DNA of 64,000 nucleotides from an uncultured Saprospiraceae bacterium (GCA_937921775.1 CAKZUK010000083.1:38727-102726), one strand, 5' to 3'. Positions 35,296-44,561 are shown, numbered from the stretch's first letter. Translations and numbers: made by a program. Notes: a model not told the origin generated them from the sequence alone.

Positions 35296-36327
35296 TTAAA
35301 CACTCTTCCGGTCAATTAGAAATGAAAATCTATGGGAGTTTTTCAATGCGATGCCTGTTCCTTTTACAACGGCACGAAGTGGATCTTCTGCAATGTGAAC
35401 AGGTAGTTTTGTTTTATGAGCAATTCGTTTGTCAAGACCACGTAATAAAGCTCCACCACCTGTTAAGTATAATCCCGTCTTGTAAATGTCAGATGCAAGT
35501 TCGGGGGGGGTGGTTTCCAATGCTTTTAGGATCGCGTCTTCGACTTTTGAAATGGACTTATCCAGCGCATGTGCAATCTCCTGATAAGTGATTGTAATTT
35601 GTTTTGGAATACCAGACATAAGGTCGCGACCGTTAACCGCATAATCATCTGGTGGGGTTTCTAGCTCCTGTAGAGCTGAACCAACATTGATCTTGATCTG
35701 CTCAGCGGTACGCTCACCGATCAGGATATTGTGCTGGCGTTTCATATAGTTCATAATATCAGCTGTGAACTCATCACCGGCGGTACGGATAGATTGGTCG
35801 CAAACGATACCAGACAGCGCGATGACTGCAATCTCTGTTGTGCCACCTCCTATATCAATGATCATATTGCCAATAGGTGCTTCTACATCGAGGCCGATAC
35901 CAAGTGCAGCTGCCATTGGTTCGTGAATAAGATAAGTTTCTTTTGAATCAACGTGATCTGCTGAATCAAAGACAGCTCTTTTTTCTACTTCGGTAATTCC
36001 GGAAGGTATACAAATAACCATCTTCATGTGACTGAAGAATTTTTTGCGAGTTCCGGTCATATTAATTAATCCCTCGATAAGACTTTCTGCAGCTTGGAAA
36101 TCTGCGATAACGCCATCTTTAAGGGGCCGAATTGTTTTTATATTTTCATGAGTTTTCTCATGCATCTGCATGGCTTTAGTACCCACAGCGATGGTTTCAC
36201 CGGTTTTGCGGTTGATGGCAACAATAGAGGGCTCGTCGATGATGATCTCTCCATCCTGGATGATCAGCGTATTCGCCGTACCTAAGTCTATTGCTATTTC
36301 CTGTGTAAAAAAGTTGAAAAATTTCAT
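35296..36327 (-). CDS. mreB: Actin-like rod-shape protein MreB
   Basis: This 343-residue protein is MreB, the bacterial actin that guides lateral cell-wall synthesis. The actin-fold motifs are DLGTANT (phosphate 1, about 14-20), IIDIGGGTTE (phosphate 2, about 159-168) and the late adenosine motif LTGGGALLRG (about 290-299). It is the first gene of the mreBCD-mrdA cluster. Its 361-base upstream region holds a hairpin-rich leader. Confidence 0.97.
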   Translation of the reverse strand: MKFFNFFTQEIAIDLGTANTLIIQDGEIIIDEPSIVAINRKTGETIAVGTKAMQMHEKTHENIKTIRPLKDGVIADFQAAESLIEGLINMTGTRKKFFSHMKMVICIPSGITEVEKRAVFDSADHVDSKETYLIHEPMAAALGIGLDVEAPIGNMIIDIGGGTTEIAVIALSGIVCDQSIRTAGDEFTADIMNYMKRQHNILIGERTAEQIKINVGSALQELETPPDDYAVNGRDLMSGIPKQITITYQEIAHALDKSISKVEDAILKALETTPPELASDIYKTGLYLTGGGALLRGLDKRIAHKTKLPVHIAEDPLRAVVKGTGIALKNSHRFSFLIDRKSV

Positions 36328-36438
36328 GTAATAGTTTGCCTGTTTTCTCTTGCGAACAGAACGAGTATAACTTCTTATGAGTATTACGTTATAATATTCG
36401 TTTCGCTAAAATATGTAGTTAGAGTAAGTTTGTTGTCT

Positions 36439-36522
36439 TTGCTCACAAAGCGATACAAAATTTCTTTGAAATGGGAAAGTAACTTATTTTTCTTTCCCAT
36501 AGTGAGCAATTTTGCAAAATTA
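36439..36522 (-). promoter_or_regulatory. mreB leader hairpins and candidate -7 element
   Basis: On the minus strand TAATTTTG (36515-36522) matches TAnnTTTG, without a good -33 element. Just downstream, 36502-36509 pairs with 36439-36446 (8 bp) and 36492-36500 with 36471-36479 (9 bp), giving a nested hairpin in the presumed mreB leader. The rest of 36328-36688 holds no gene. Confidence 0.4.
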
Positions 36523-36598
36523 ACGAATTTAAGTGAGAGTAAAGAGAAAAAGTGTGTGAGTGTGGCCCTAATATTAGGAGTAAGCTGAATCAAGTTGG

Positions 36599-36681
36599 AA
36601 GTTAGAGGCTGAAAGTGGGAAGTTTCCATGGATCGCGGAACTTCGCGGTCGAGTGATCTGTCCACTTTCAGTCTCTAACTT
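36599..36681. repeat. Inverted repeat downstream of the M16 gene
   Basis: Arms 36599-36618 and 36662-36681 match at 19 of 20 positions. Between them lies GGAAGTTTCC and a CGCG-GAACTT-CGCG hairpin. It lies between the M16 stop and the mreB leader and is probably a terminator; it shares GGAAGTTTCC with the other dispersed repeats. Confidence 0.6.
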
Positions 36682-36688
36682 ACAACGA

Positions 36689-37960
36689 TTATTCCCCGAC
36701 CACTACTTCCCACATATCCTCTTTACGGAGATATTGTTGTGCTAACTTTTGCAATTGATCAGGAGTCGTTTGATGGATAGATTCTACTAGAACTTCAAAA
36801 CTATCAAAGCCAAGTTGCTCCGTCACTATTGTTTTGACGACGTCAGACACGTTAAAGGTACCATCTAGCATAGTTAAAAGATTGCCAAGCATATAATTCT
36901 TCACCATTTGCAGCTCATCTACGCCTATTTTTTCATTACAAAGTAAATCCAGTTCGTTATAAATTTCTTTTAAAGCAGGTTCAGCAAACTCAGTTCCGAC
37001 TTCAGTTCCGATATAAAAGTAGCCATCCCGATGTAAAGCATCGATGGTAGAATAGATATTGTACGTATAGCCTTTATCTTCTCGAATATTGGTCATTAGC
37101 CTAGAACCAAAATATCCACCTAGTACGGTGTTTAAAAATAAAAGGCCCCTGAAATCAGGATGATGCTTACTGAATAGTTGCCGACCTATGCGAATAGAGG
37201 TTTGAACAGCTCCTTCTTGTTTGATGTGGACTTTTCGGGGAGTTTGCTTGATAATTGGAGGAAAATTCTCTTTTGGTTGATCTTTTATAGGAAGCTTTCC
37301 TAAAAACTGATCAAGTTGATGAAGCATATCATCATTAATTTTACCGCTGATGATGACTTTACAATTATTGGCAACGAAGTTCCTTTCCCAATGACTTATC
37401 AAATCCTCTCTCTTTATATGTTGATATAACTCGGGTTGACTATTATAACCGTAAGGATGTTCTTTTCCATAAATATATTCTGTAACTGCTCTGTATGAAA
37501 TGACATCTACTTGAGCTAGATCTACTAACAAACGCTGCTTGCTGTTTTCTAGGTAGCTATTCAATTCCTCTTGAGGAAAAATGGGCTCTGTTAATAATTC
37601 GGTCATTAGGCTTAGCATTTTATCAAAATGCTTGTTTAAACCATAAAGAATCATGTTGGAAGTGTCCAAATTGACTGGCAAACTCAGGGAGCTGCCGTAG
37701 AAGTCGAGGAGTTCTGCAATTTCGGCTGCAGATTTAGAACGAGTACCTTCTTTGAGTAAGCTAGTGGTAGCTCTGGCGACCATCTTCTTATGCTCGAATG
37801 GACGACCTGCATCGAATATCACTTCAATTTTAAAAATTTCTTGTGTACCCATATTTACCACAAACACAGGAATACCATTACTAAGGCTTATTTCCTGAGG
37901 CATTGGCAACTTAAGTTGGGTAATATCTTTTATGGGAGGGCTAACACCTCGATTGGGCAT
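36689..37960 (-). CDS. M16-family peptidase homologue lacking the HxxEH zinc motif
   Basis: This 423-residue protein has the M16 (pitrilysin/processing peptidase) two-domain fold: an N-terminal domain beginning ISLSNGIPVFVV and a C-terminal domain with the R/Y element IREDKGYTYNIYST that shapes the substrate pocket. Where catalytic members have HxxEH it reads R63-A-T-T66-S67 (ARATTSLLKEGT), so zinc binding is lost. It resembles the non-catalytic alpha subunit of two-protein M16 pairs. The expected active partner is not adjacent; a divergent dnaN lies on the other side. Confidence 0.88.
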   Translation of the reverse strand: MPNRGVSPPIKDITQLKLPMPQEISLSNGIPVFVVNMGTQEIFKIEVIFDAGRPFEHKKMVARATTSLLKEGTRSKSAAEIAELLDFYGSSLSLPVNLDTSNMILYGLNKHFDKMLSLMTELLTEPIFPQEELNSYLENSKQRLLVDLAQVDVISYRAVTEYIYGKEHPYGYNSQPELYQHIKREDLISHWERNFVANNCKVIISGKINDDMLHQLDQFLGKLPIKDQPKENFPPIIKQTPRKVHIKQEGAVQTSIRIGRQLFSKHHPDFRGLLFLNTVLGGYFGSRLMTNIREDKGYTYNIYSTIDALHRDGYFYIGTEVGTEFAEPALKEIYNELDLLCNEKIGVDELQMVKNYMLGNLLTMLDGTFNVSDVVKTIVTEQLGFDSFEVLVESIHQTTPDQLQKLAQQYLRKEDMWEVVVGE

Positions 37961-38154
37961 ATTTGGTAATTATTTCATGGATAAAGTACTTAGAAAAGAG
38001 CTATTTAGGTAAATCTAAGCTGATAATGATCAACATTCTATTGATACTGAATATTGCAAATGACGTTGAAAAAGCGTAATATTCCCTCGCCTTTTCGAGA
38101 ATCAAATAAGAATAGCAAGCAAAGTTAGGCTTTTGAACCTAAATGCAGCTAAAG

Positions 38155-38163
38155 TTATCCACA
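38155..38163 (+). promoter_or_regulatory. Single DnaA-box match upstream of dnaN
   Basis: TTATCCACA is a perfect match to the DnaA-box consensus TTATNCACA, 80 bases before the dnaN start. Only one box is seen, so this is not evidence for an origin. It may tie dnaN expression to DnaA. Confidence 0.4.
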
Positions 38164-38205
38164 TTCTGTTGGTATTTTACACTATAAATACCGAGCAATA
38201 AGCAT

Positions 38206-38213
38206 TACTTTTG
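38206..38213 (+). promoter_or_regulatory. Candidate -7 element for dnaN
   Basis: TACTTTTG matches TAnnTTTG exactly, 30 bases before the dnaN ATG, implying a leader of about 24 bases. The -33 element is weak. Confidence 0.5.
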
Positions 38214-38242
38214 CAAACTGACTTTTAACAAAGTAAACGAAT

Positions 38243-39358
38243 ATGAAATTTAGCGTATCCTCTTCCGATTTATTAAAGCAACTACAAATTGCCGCTGGTG
38301 CTATTGGGTCTAACCCGGTATTACCCATACTTGAAGATTTTCTCTTCACTATAGAAAATAAGAAACTGACTATTGCAGCTACTGACTTGGAAACTTCCAT
38401 CATTACCGAAATTGAGGTAAATGCAGATTCCAATGGTAAAGTGGCTGTACCTGCCAAAATCTTATTAGACACTCTTAAAGAGTTGCCTCAACAACCTATT
38501 ACCTTCACGGTAAATGATGAAAACTATGGCATCCAAATTACTTCTTCTTATGGTAAGTATCGCCTTGCCGGAGAAAATGGAGATGACTTTCCAAATATAC
38601 CTGAACCAGATAATGTAGATACAGTTAAGATTACAACTGATACTTTATCTCAGGCTATTAGTAAAACCTTATTCGCTACCAGTAATGACGAATTACGTCC
38701 GGCCATGACAGGTGTTTACTTGCAAGTAGACTTTAATAAGCTAACTTTTGTGGCTACGGATGCACATAAATTAGTAAAGTATACTTTCAATGATGTAAAG
38801 TGTGAAGTATCGACCTCATTTATCATTCCCAAAAAGGCCCTTAACCTTTTGAAGAGTGCACTCTCAAGTGGTGGAGAAGTGAACTTGTCTTTCAATAAAG
38901 CCAATGCTTACTTTAGCTTTGCTAATGTGAAAATGATCTGCCGATTAATTGATGCACGTTACCCGGATTATAATGCAGTTATTCCTGTTGACAATCCAAA
39001 TTTGCTGACGATGTCAAGAGTTGATTTTCAAAACTCATTGAAACGTATCGCTATCTATGCAAATAAAACAACCAATCAGGTTATCCTTAATATCAACAAT
39101 AGCAGTTTGACGGTATCTGCTCAGGATCTCGACTTCTCAAATGAAGCAACGGAGCAACTGACTTGTACCTATGAGGGCGAGCCTCTGACCATCGGTTTCA
39201 ATGCCAAATTTTTAATCGAAATGTTGAACGTGTTGGAAAGTGATGAAGTAAAAATCGAATTATCTTCTCCAACTCGGGCAGGTGTACTTTTCCCAACTGA
39301 GAATGAAGAAGGGGAGGAGATTTTGATGCTGGTAATGCCAGTTATGTTAAGTAACTAA
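38243..39358 (+). CDS. dnaN: DNA polymerase III beta subunit (sliding clamp)
   Basis: This 371-residue protein is the sliding clamp, a dimeric ring of three-domain monomers that tethers DNA polymerase. It shows the conserved start MKFSVSSSDLLKQL, the GSNPVLPILEDFLF segment, VATDAHKLVKY (about 172-182), IDARYPDYNAVIP, and the VMPVMLSN C-terminus (canonical MPMRL variant) that forms the protein-binding pocket. dnaA is not adjacent, as is usual in Bacteroidota. A terminator follows. Confidence 0.97.
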   Translation: MKFSVSSSDLLKQLQIAAGAIGSNPVLPILEDFLFTIENKKLTIAATDLETSIITEIEVNADSNGKVAVPAKILLDTLKELPQQPITFTVNDENYGIQITSSYGKYRLAGENGDDFPNIPEPDNVDTVKITTDTLSQAISKTLFATSNDELRPAMTGVYLQVDFNKLTFVATDAHKLVKYTFNDVKCEVSTSFIIPKKALNLLKSALSSGGEVNLSFNKANAYFSFANVKMICRLIDARYPDYNAVIPVDNPNLLTMSRVDFQNSLKRIAIYANKTTNQVILNINNSSLTVSAQDLDFSNEATEQLTCTYEGEPLTIGFNAKFLIEMLNVLESDEVKIELSSPTRAGVLFPTENEEGEEILMLVMPVMLSN

Positions 39359-39385
39359 GCACTTATACCTTTAATCATTCAATAA

Positions 39386-39424
39386 AAAGATGCAGGATAA
39401 ATATTTATTCTGCATCTTTTTTGT
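39386..39424 (+). terminator. Terminator after dnaN
   Basis: Arms 39386-39401 and 39404-39419 pair over 16 bases with one mismatch and a very small loop, followed by a T-rich run. Confidence 0.8.
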
Positions 39425-39485
39425 AGATTAATATCTGCAAGGAATTCGTTTTATTATTTAAGTTTCACAAATTGTATAACGCAAA

Positions 39486-39971
39486 ATGTCAGTAAGCAAT
39501 ATTTTTACCTCAGTTTGTTTCCTAGTAATCGCTCTAATGCTATTTGCTTGTACTTCTTCAACGCCTCCACCACCTGTTGTTTTACCAAATACGCCAGAAA
39601 CGGTTGCGCGTCAATGGCAGCAATATGTGGATGAAAATAGATTTGAGGCAGCTAAGCAATTGAGTGCCCCTAATGCTTCGGAATGGTTGCAATGGGTAAG
39701 TGAAACGCTGACTGAAGATATACTGAAAGAAGATACTTTAGCTCCCGGAAAAATTTTGGGAATGACCTGTGTCGAAAATAATAACCAAGCAGCCTGTGCT
39801 TATTCTTTTGATGACAACGGTTTGGTTTATCAAGATACCTTTGCACTCTTGCGAGTAGATGGACAATGGTTGGTTGATATTCCAAAAGAAGCATTAATCG
39901 AGAATGATGATATGATAGAGGTAATGATAAAAGAAATGAAGGAACAAGAAAGATTGAAATTGGAGCAATAA
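39486..39971 (+). CDS. Putative lipoprotein, DUF4878-like
   Basis: This 161-residue protein has a lipoprotein signal with lipobox LFAC, a Pro-rich linker (SSTPPPPVV), and a compact domain starting ETVARQWQQYVDENRFEAA. That pattern, together with 'FALLRVDGQWLVDI', looks like an NTF2-like DUF4878 lipoprotein. The end is Glu/Lys-rich. The role is unknown. It lies between dnaN and nadD on the same strand with a terminator upstream, so it is probably transcribed with nadD (70-base gap). Confidence 0.75.
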   Translation: MSVSNIFTSVCFLVIALMLFACTSSTPPPPVVLPNTPETVARQWQQYVDENRFEAAKQLSAPNASEWLQWVSETLTEDILKEDTLAPGKILGMTCVENNNQAACAYSFDDNGLVYQDTFALLRVDGQWLVDIPKEALIENDDMIEVMIKEMKEQERLKLEQ

Positions 39972-40041
39972 TGTTCTGAACAACGATTATAAAATCAGAT
40001 CTATCAATCTTATCAAAAGACTTTTAATTTTAAATTGAATT

Positions 40042-40626
40042 ATGAAAATAGGATTATTCTTCGGCTCATTTAATCCCGTTCATATTGGCCATATGATTAT
40101 CGCTAATTATATGGCTACACAAACTGATTTGGATCAAATCTGGATGGTAGTATCTCCACAAAATCCTTTGAAAGCAAAAACGTCGTTGGCGAGAGATTAC
40201 GACCGTTTGCATTTGGTACGTTTAGCTATTGAAGGCAATAGTCAACTCGAAGCTTCTAAAATAGAGTTTAATCTTCCCAAGCCATCTTATACGATTGATA
40301 CTTTAACGTATTTGCGTGAAGCTCATCCCAGTCATGAATTTGTTCTGATCATGGGAGGGGATAATTTGGGAACACTTCATAAATGGAAAAACTATGAATT
40401 GATCCTTAGAGATTATCAAGTTTACGTTTATAGACGACCTAATTATGATCTTGGAGAATTAGCAACGCATCCAAGTGTAAAGCTTTTTGATGCGCCGCTT
40501 ATGCAAATTTCAGCTAGTTACATCAGGAAATGTATCCAAGAAGGGAACTCCATTCAGTACCTTGTTCCAGATCCAGTATTTGAGTACTTATCTACCAGTA
40601 GTCTTTATCGAAGCAATAAACCATAG
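40042..40626 (+). CDS. nadD: Nicotinate-nucleotide adenylyltransferase
   Basis: This 194-residue protein is NadD, which adenylates nicotinate mononucleotide in NAD synthesis. It has the nucleotidyltransferase motifs GSFNPVHIGH (H14 and H17 of HxGH), 'PSYTIDTL' (about 80-87), and ISASYIR (about 156-162), the ISSTxIR equivalent. The central MGGDNLGTLHKWKNYE is typical of NadD. It precedes porZ on the same strand by 191 bases. Confidence 0.95.
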   Translation: MKIGLFFGSFNPVHIGHMIIANYMATQTDLDQIWMVVSPQNPLKAKTSLARDYDRLHLVRLAIEGNSQLEASKIEFNLPKPSYTIDTLTYLREAHPSHEFVLIMGGDNLGTLHKWKNYELILRDYQVYVYRRPNYDLGELATHPSVKLFDAPLMQISASYIRKCIQEGNSIQYLVPDPVFEYLSTSSLYRSNKP

Positions 40627-40817
40627 CTAAGTGTTCAAAACGAATCATTATTCTGACCAAATTACTTAGAAGAATGCGAAGCTCCTGACATTTCATTTTA
40701 ATGTTTTTCCTAAAAACAATAATAACTTAGCAGGGATGTTTTATTAAACAAATCTACAACTTAGTAAATCAACTTGGAATATTTTAACAGTATCCTCCGG
40801 GTATAACAAGTCTTTTA

Positions 40818-43166
40818 ATGAAAACTTTAAGTATAACAGCATTGGCCTTCCTCTTTGTACTCAATTCGCTCACCGCACAAAGCAATCTAAATATTGGTGA
40901 ATGGAAATCTCACTTACCCTACAAGTTGGCTCACGATATTGCGCAAGATGAATCCAAAATATACTTCACGACAGAATCTTCTTTGTATACAATTAATAAA
41001 GATGATGGACAAACAGATTTCTTTTCTAAAGTAGATGGTCTCAGTGATATTGGAAGCAACATAATAAAGTACGACAAATACAACGATGCACTACTAATGA
41101 TCTACTCCAATAGTAATCTTGATATTATAAGTGAAGATGAAATTTTTAATTTACCATTTATTTTGACCAGTCAGGCAGTTGGAGATAAGCGAGTTTATGA
41201 TGTTTATGTAGATTCGGAAACAGTAACTTATCTGGCAATGGGTTTTGGATTGAAAGTGCTGAATGTTAGAGACAGAGAATTTGGAGATGAGGTAAAAGCA
41301 GAGATTAAGTTTAATAGTGTCACGGTTTTTAATAACTACATATATGCAGCTACCGACGAAGGTATATATCGGGTAGAGCGAACGGAAACAGTCAACATTC
41401 AGGACTTTGGGCAATGGGAGTGGCTTGGAGATGCAGCTGGCTTTCCAAGTGATTATGTGAGCAATAAACTGATTGTGTTTAATGATAAACTTTACATGGA
41501 TGTGAATGATGTCTTGATGAGTTACGATGGAACATCTCTTGATTCATTGTATGAAGAAGAAAACCTTAGGCTACGTTTTTTAAGCGCAGAAGGAGAGCGT
41601 TTGTTGGTTGGTATGAGATGTTGTATTCCTAACGCAGATTGTGATTGTGATGCATTTTGCGATGCAACCTGTAATGGTAAGGTCCTTTATTTTGATACGG
41701 ATGGGAGTTATATTGTTGCAGGAGATGAATGTGTAAACTTCCCTCGTTATGCGCTGGAGGATGAAGAGGGACAGATTTGGTTTGCAGATGATTGGAGAAA
41801 CTTGCGGGTAGCGTCTGGTTATGATGCAAGCTGTATTCCGTCGTCTTATAATTCTCCTTTGACAACGGCAGTAGCGGATATAGAGATTTTTAACAATACT
41901 GTTTTGGTTGCTACCCAAATTTCTGACCGTGATCCAAAATTTGGAGCAGACGGATACTTTCAGCTTAAGGATGGAGACTGGACTAATTATAATGAAAAAT
42001 ATAGTGCACTCTTAGTCGATCTCGTTGGCTATGTCGATGTTGCTATCAATCCATCTAATGAGAAAGCCTATATTGCAACACTTTGGGATGGTCTTATAGA
42101 AATGGTAGACGGTGCACCTACTCAACGATTTAATGCAGCTCCTGGTAGTTCACCTCTTGAAGCCGCAATTGGTGACGCATCTAATAGAGTTCGGGTTTCA
42201 GGTCTTGCATTTGATAAGGATAATAACCTATGGGTTGCCAACCATTCTACAGCGACTCCTATCTCTGTTCTGAAAAATGATGGAACATGGGACAACACTT
42301 TCATACCTATCCCTGAGACAGGATTGCGATTTTTAGCAATTGATGCGTTTGGTTATAAGTGGTTTAGTGTTGATGGTAGTTCACAAGCATTATTGGTTTA
42401 TGATGATGGAGGTACCTTAGGGGACAGTACTGATGATAATCTAAAACGATTTAGCTCAAGCAATAGTGTACTTGAAAATAATACGGTGTTTAGTCTCATC
42501 GCAGATTTAGACGGAGATGTTTGGGTGGGAACTAATGAAGGAATTGTTATTTTTGAATGTAGTGGAAACGTTTTTGATGCCAGTTGCCAAGGGTCGAGAA
42601 GGGTCGTTGAGGTGGGGGGATTTAATACCTTTTTATTAGGAACACAGGAAATTAGATCCATGGCAGTAGATGGAGCAAACCGTAAATGGGTAGGTACCAA
42701 CAATGGTGTATTTTTACTGTCACCAGATGGTAGAAACCAGTTGGCCTTTTTTGATAAAGACAATAGCCCCTTGTTTAGTAATCGCATTAATGGAATTGGA
42801 GTAAATAAAGAAACAGGTGAAGTTTTTATTGGTACCTCAGCAGGCTTGATTTCATATCAGTCAGATGCACAAGAAGGAACGGCTGTCAATAGTAAAAATG
42901 CTTATGCTTACCCCAATCCGGTCAAACCAGGATACGACGGGCCTATTGCAATTAAAGGACTTGCTCGTGATGCGAATGTTAAAATCACAGATGTCAACGG
43001 GCAGTTGGTTTATGAATTAAAATCTTTGGGAGGCCAGGCAATTTGGGATGGAAGAGATTATAATGGGAGGAAGGTCAGTTCAGGAGTTTATCTAGTTTTT
43101 AGTACGAGTACACAAAATATTGAAAACCCAGATGCGATTGTAACGAAAATCTTGTTTGTAAATTAG
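40818..43166 (+). CDS. porZ: Type IX secretion system protein PorZ
   Basis: This 782-residue exported protein (signal peptide to about residue 20, SLTAQ) matches PorZ, part of the T9SS attachment complex that adds anionic LPS to cargo. It begins with the diagnostic pattern 'WKSHLPYKLAHDIA', carries two-component-regulator-like beta-propeller repeats (for example IWFADDWRN, LWVANHST, VWVGTNEGI, KWVGTNNGVF), and ends with a T9SS-like Ig domain (AYPNPVKPGYDGPIAI to ILFVN). A short cysteine-rich loop with six cysteines (268-285) is unusual. The gene supports an active T9SS serving the two cargo proteins in this window. Confidence 0.87.
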   Translation: MKTLSITALAFLFVLNSLTAQSNLNIGEWKSHLPYKLAHDIAQDESKIYFTTESSLYTINKDDGQTDFFSKVDGLSDIGSNIIKYDKYNDALLMIYSNSNLDIISEDEIFNLPFILTSQAVGDKRVYDVYVDSETVTYLAMGFGLKVLNVRDREFGDEVKAEIKFNSVTVFNNYIYAATDEGIYRVERTETVNIQDFGQWEWLGDAAGFPSDYVSNKLIVFNDKLYMDVNDVLMSYDGTSLDSLYEEENLRLRFLSAEGERLLVGMRCCIPNADCDCDAFCDATCNGKVLYFDTDGSYIVAGDECVNFPRYALEDEEGQIWFADDWRNLRVASGYDASCIPSSYNSPLTTAVADIEIFNNTVLVATQISDRDPKFGADGYFQLKDGDWTNYNEKYSALLVDLVGYVDVAINPSNEKAYIATLWDGLIEMVDGAPTQRFNAAPGSSPLEAAIGDASNRVRVSGLAFDKDNNLWVANHSTATPISVLKNDGTWDNTFIPIPETGLRFLAIDAFGYKWFSVDGSSQALLVYDDGGTLGDSTDDNLKRFSSSNSVLENNTVFSLIADLDGDVWVGTNEGIVIFECSGNVFDASCQGSRRVVEVGGFNTFLLGTQEIRSMAVDGANRKWVGTNNGVFLLSPDGRNQLAFFDKDNSPLFSNRINGIGVNKETGEVFIGTSAGLISYQSDAQEGTAVNSKNAYAYPNPVKPGYDGPIAIKGLARDANVKITDVNGQLVYELKSLGGQAIWDGRDYNGRKVSSGVYLVFSTSTQNIENPDAIVTKILFVN

Positions 43167-43186
43167 TTTTTACGCAATTAAGTTAT

Positions 43187-43216
43187 GAGCCCGCTAACGA
43201 AATTTCGTTAGCGGGC
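43187..43216. terminator. Palindromic terminator (GAGCCCGCTAACG type)
   Basis: Arms 43189-43202 and 43203-43216 are perfectly complementary over 14 bp with no spacer. It shares GAGCCCGCTAACGAA with the palindrome after rsgA. It separates the convergent porZ and bshA genes. Confidence 0.7.
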
Positions 43217-43264
43217 CCTTGTATTTGACCTTTAGTCTTTATTTCTCAGAGAAAAAAATTGCAC

Positions 43265-44419
43265 TTATTCTATTTCTGCCTGGTAATTTGTCACTGCCTT
43301 TTGAATCACTTCTTCATAATAGGCTTCGTATTGTGGCAATACATTTTCTAGGTCAAATCGCTCAGCCTGCTCCAAGGCATTTTTTCTAAACTGTTGGAGC
43401 AATTTATCATCACTCAAAAGCTTTATTGCATTTGCAGCCATCTCTTCTACATTGCCAAGGTCACTTAAGAAACCGGTTTTACCTTGGATGTTTATTTCGG
43501 GAAGTCCTCCCACGTTAGATGAGATGACAGGCACCTCGCATGCCATGGCTTCCAGCGCAGCGAGTCCAAAACTTTCACTTCCTGAAGGAATAATAAATAG
43601 ATCGGATACTGCCAGTAATTCTTCAACGGCATCTTGCTTACCCAAGAAGCGAATCTCATCACAAAGACCGATTTCACGACAAAGTTCTTCCATGCTTTGA
43701 CGCTCAGGTCCATCACCAATCAGTAATAACTTACAAGGAATTTTTTTATAAACTTTTTCAAAAACACGAATCACATCTTCAACTCTTTTTACTTTTCGGA
43801 AGTTAGAAACGTGAGTGAGAATACGTTCACCATTAGGGGCAATCGCTTTTTTGAAATGATCTTTATCTAATTTTCGAAAACGATCAAAGTCAATGAAGTT
43901 ATAAATAACTTTTATTTCATTCTTTATATCAAAGATTTTCTCTGTGTCTCGTTTCAAACTTTCAGAAACTGCCGTTACTCCATCTGACTTGTTAATCGAA
44001 AATGCTACAACTGGAGCAAAGGCACCATTTTTACCAACTAGAGTAATATCTGTTCCGTGCAAAGTTGTGACAACGGGAATATAGCGACCTTCCTGCAAAA
44101 GAATTTTTTTAACCATATAAGCTACTGCTGCATGCGGAATCGCATAATGCACATGTAGCAAGTCAAGGTTTTCATATTTGACAACATCTACCAATTTACT
44201 GGCCAATGCAGTGTCATAAGGAGGATATTCAAACAGAGGATAATCTGCGGAACTCACCTCATGATAATAAACATTTTCCTGAAAAGTGGTCAGCCGGGCT
44301 GGTTGCCTATAGGTTATAAAGTGCACCTGGTGACCTCTGGCAGCCAAGCCCTTTCCTAACTCAGTTGCAACAACTCCACTCCCCCCATATGTGGGATAAC
44401 ATACAATACCGATTTTCAT
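43265..44419 (-). CDS. bshA: N-acetyl-alpha-D-glucosaminyl L-malate synthase
   Basis: This 384-residue GT4-family glycosyltransferase matches BshA, the first enzyme of bacillithiol synthesis (UDP-GlcNAc plus L-malate). It has the diagnostic start MKIGIVCYPTYGGSGVVATELG (given here in part), 'LLHVHYAIPHA' (about 87-97), VTTLHGTDITLVG, VSNFRKVKR (about 209-217), and the late SESFGLAALEAMACEVPVI. No other bsh gene is in the window. It suggests that the organism uses bacillithiol as its low-molecular-weight thiol. Confidence 0.93.
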   Translation of the reverse strand: MKIGIVCYPTYGGSGVVATELGKGLAARGHQVHFITYRQPARLTTFQENVYYHEVSSADYPLFEYPPYDTALASKLVDVVKYENLDLLHVHYAIPHAAVAYMVKKILLQEGRYIPVVTTLHGTDITLVGKNGAFAPVVAFSINKSDGVTAVSESLKRDTEKIFDIKNEIKVIYNFIDFDRFRKLDKDHFKKAIAPNGERILTHVSNFRKVKRVEDVIRVFEKVYKKIPCKLLLIGDGPERQSMEELCREIGLCDEIRFLGKQDAVEELLAVSDLFIIPSGSESFGLAALEAMACEVPVISSNVGGLPEINIQGKTGFLSDLGNVEEMAANAIKLLSDDKLLQQFRKNALEQAERFDLENVLPQYEAYYEEVIQKAVTNYQAEIE

Positions 44420-44519
44420 AGTTCTGTTTTAATAATTCACTTTACCTTGGTAAAATGTTTTTTCAGCTAATAATGTTTAAAAATTGTGTGAGTACTTTTG
44501 GAAGTAAAAGTAAACAAAT

Positions 44520-44561
44520 AAAAAGCCCAAACTTTTGATTGCTCAAAAATTCGGGCTTTTT
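44520..44561 (-). terminator. Terminator after the SprB-repeat cargo gene
   Basis: Arms 44520-44538 and 44543-44561 pair over 19 positions with G-T/mismatches, flanked by T runs on either strand. It follows the minus-strand cargo gene and precedes bshA. Confidence 0.75.

Noticed and set aside
41580..41918. 112-residue antisense frame in porZ
   Set aside because: It is antisense to a well-supported coding region, with no start context or homology signal.
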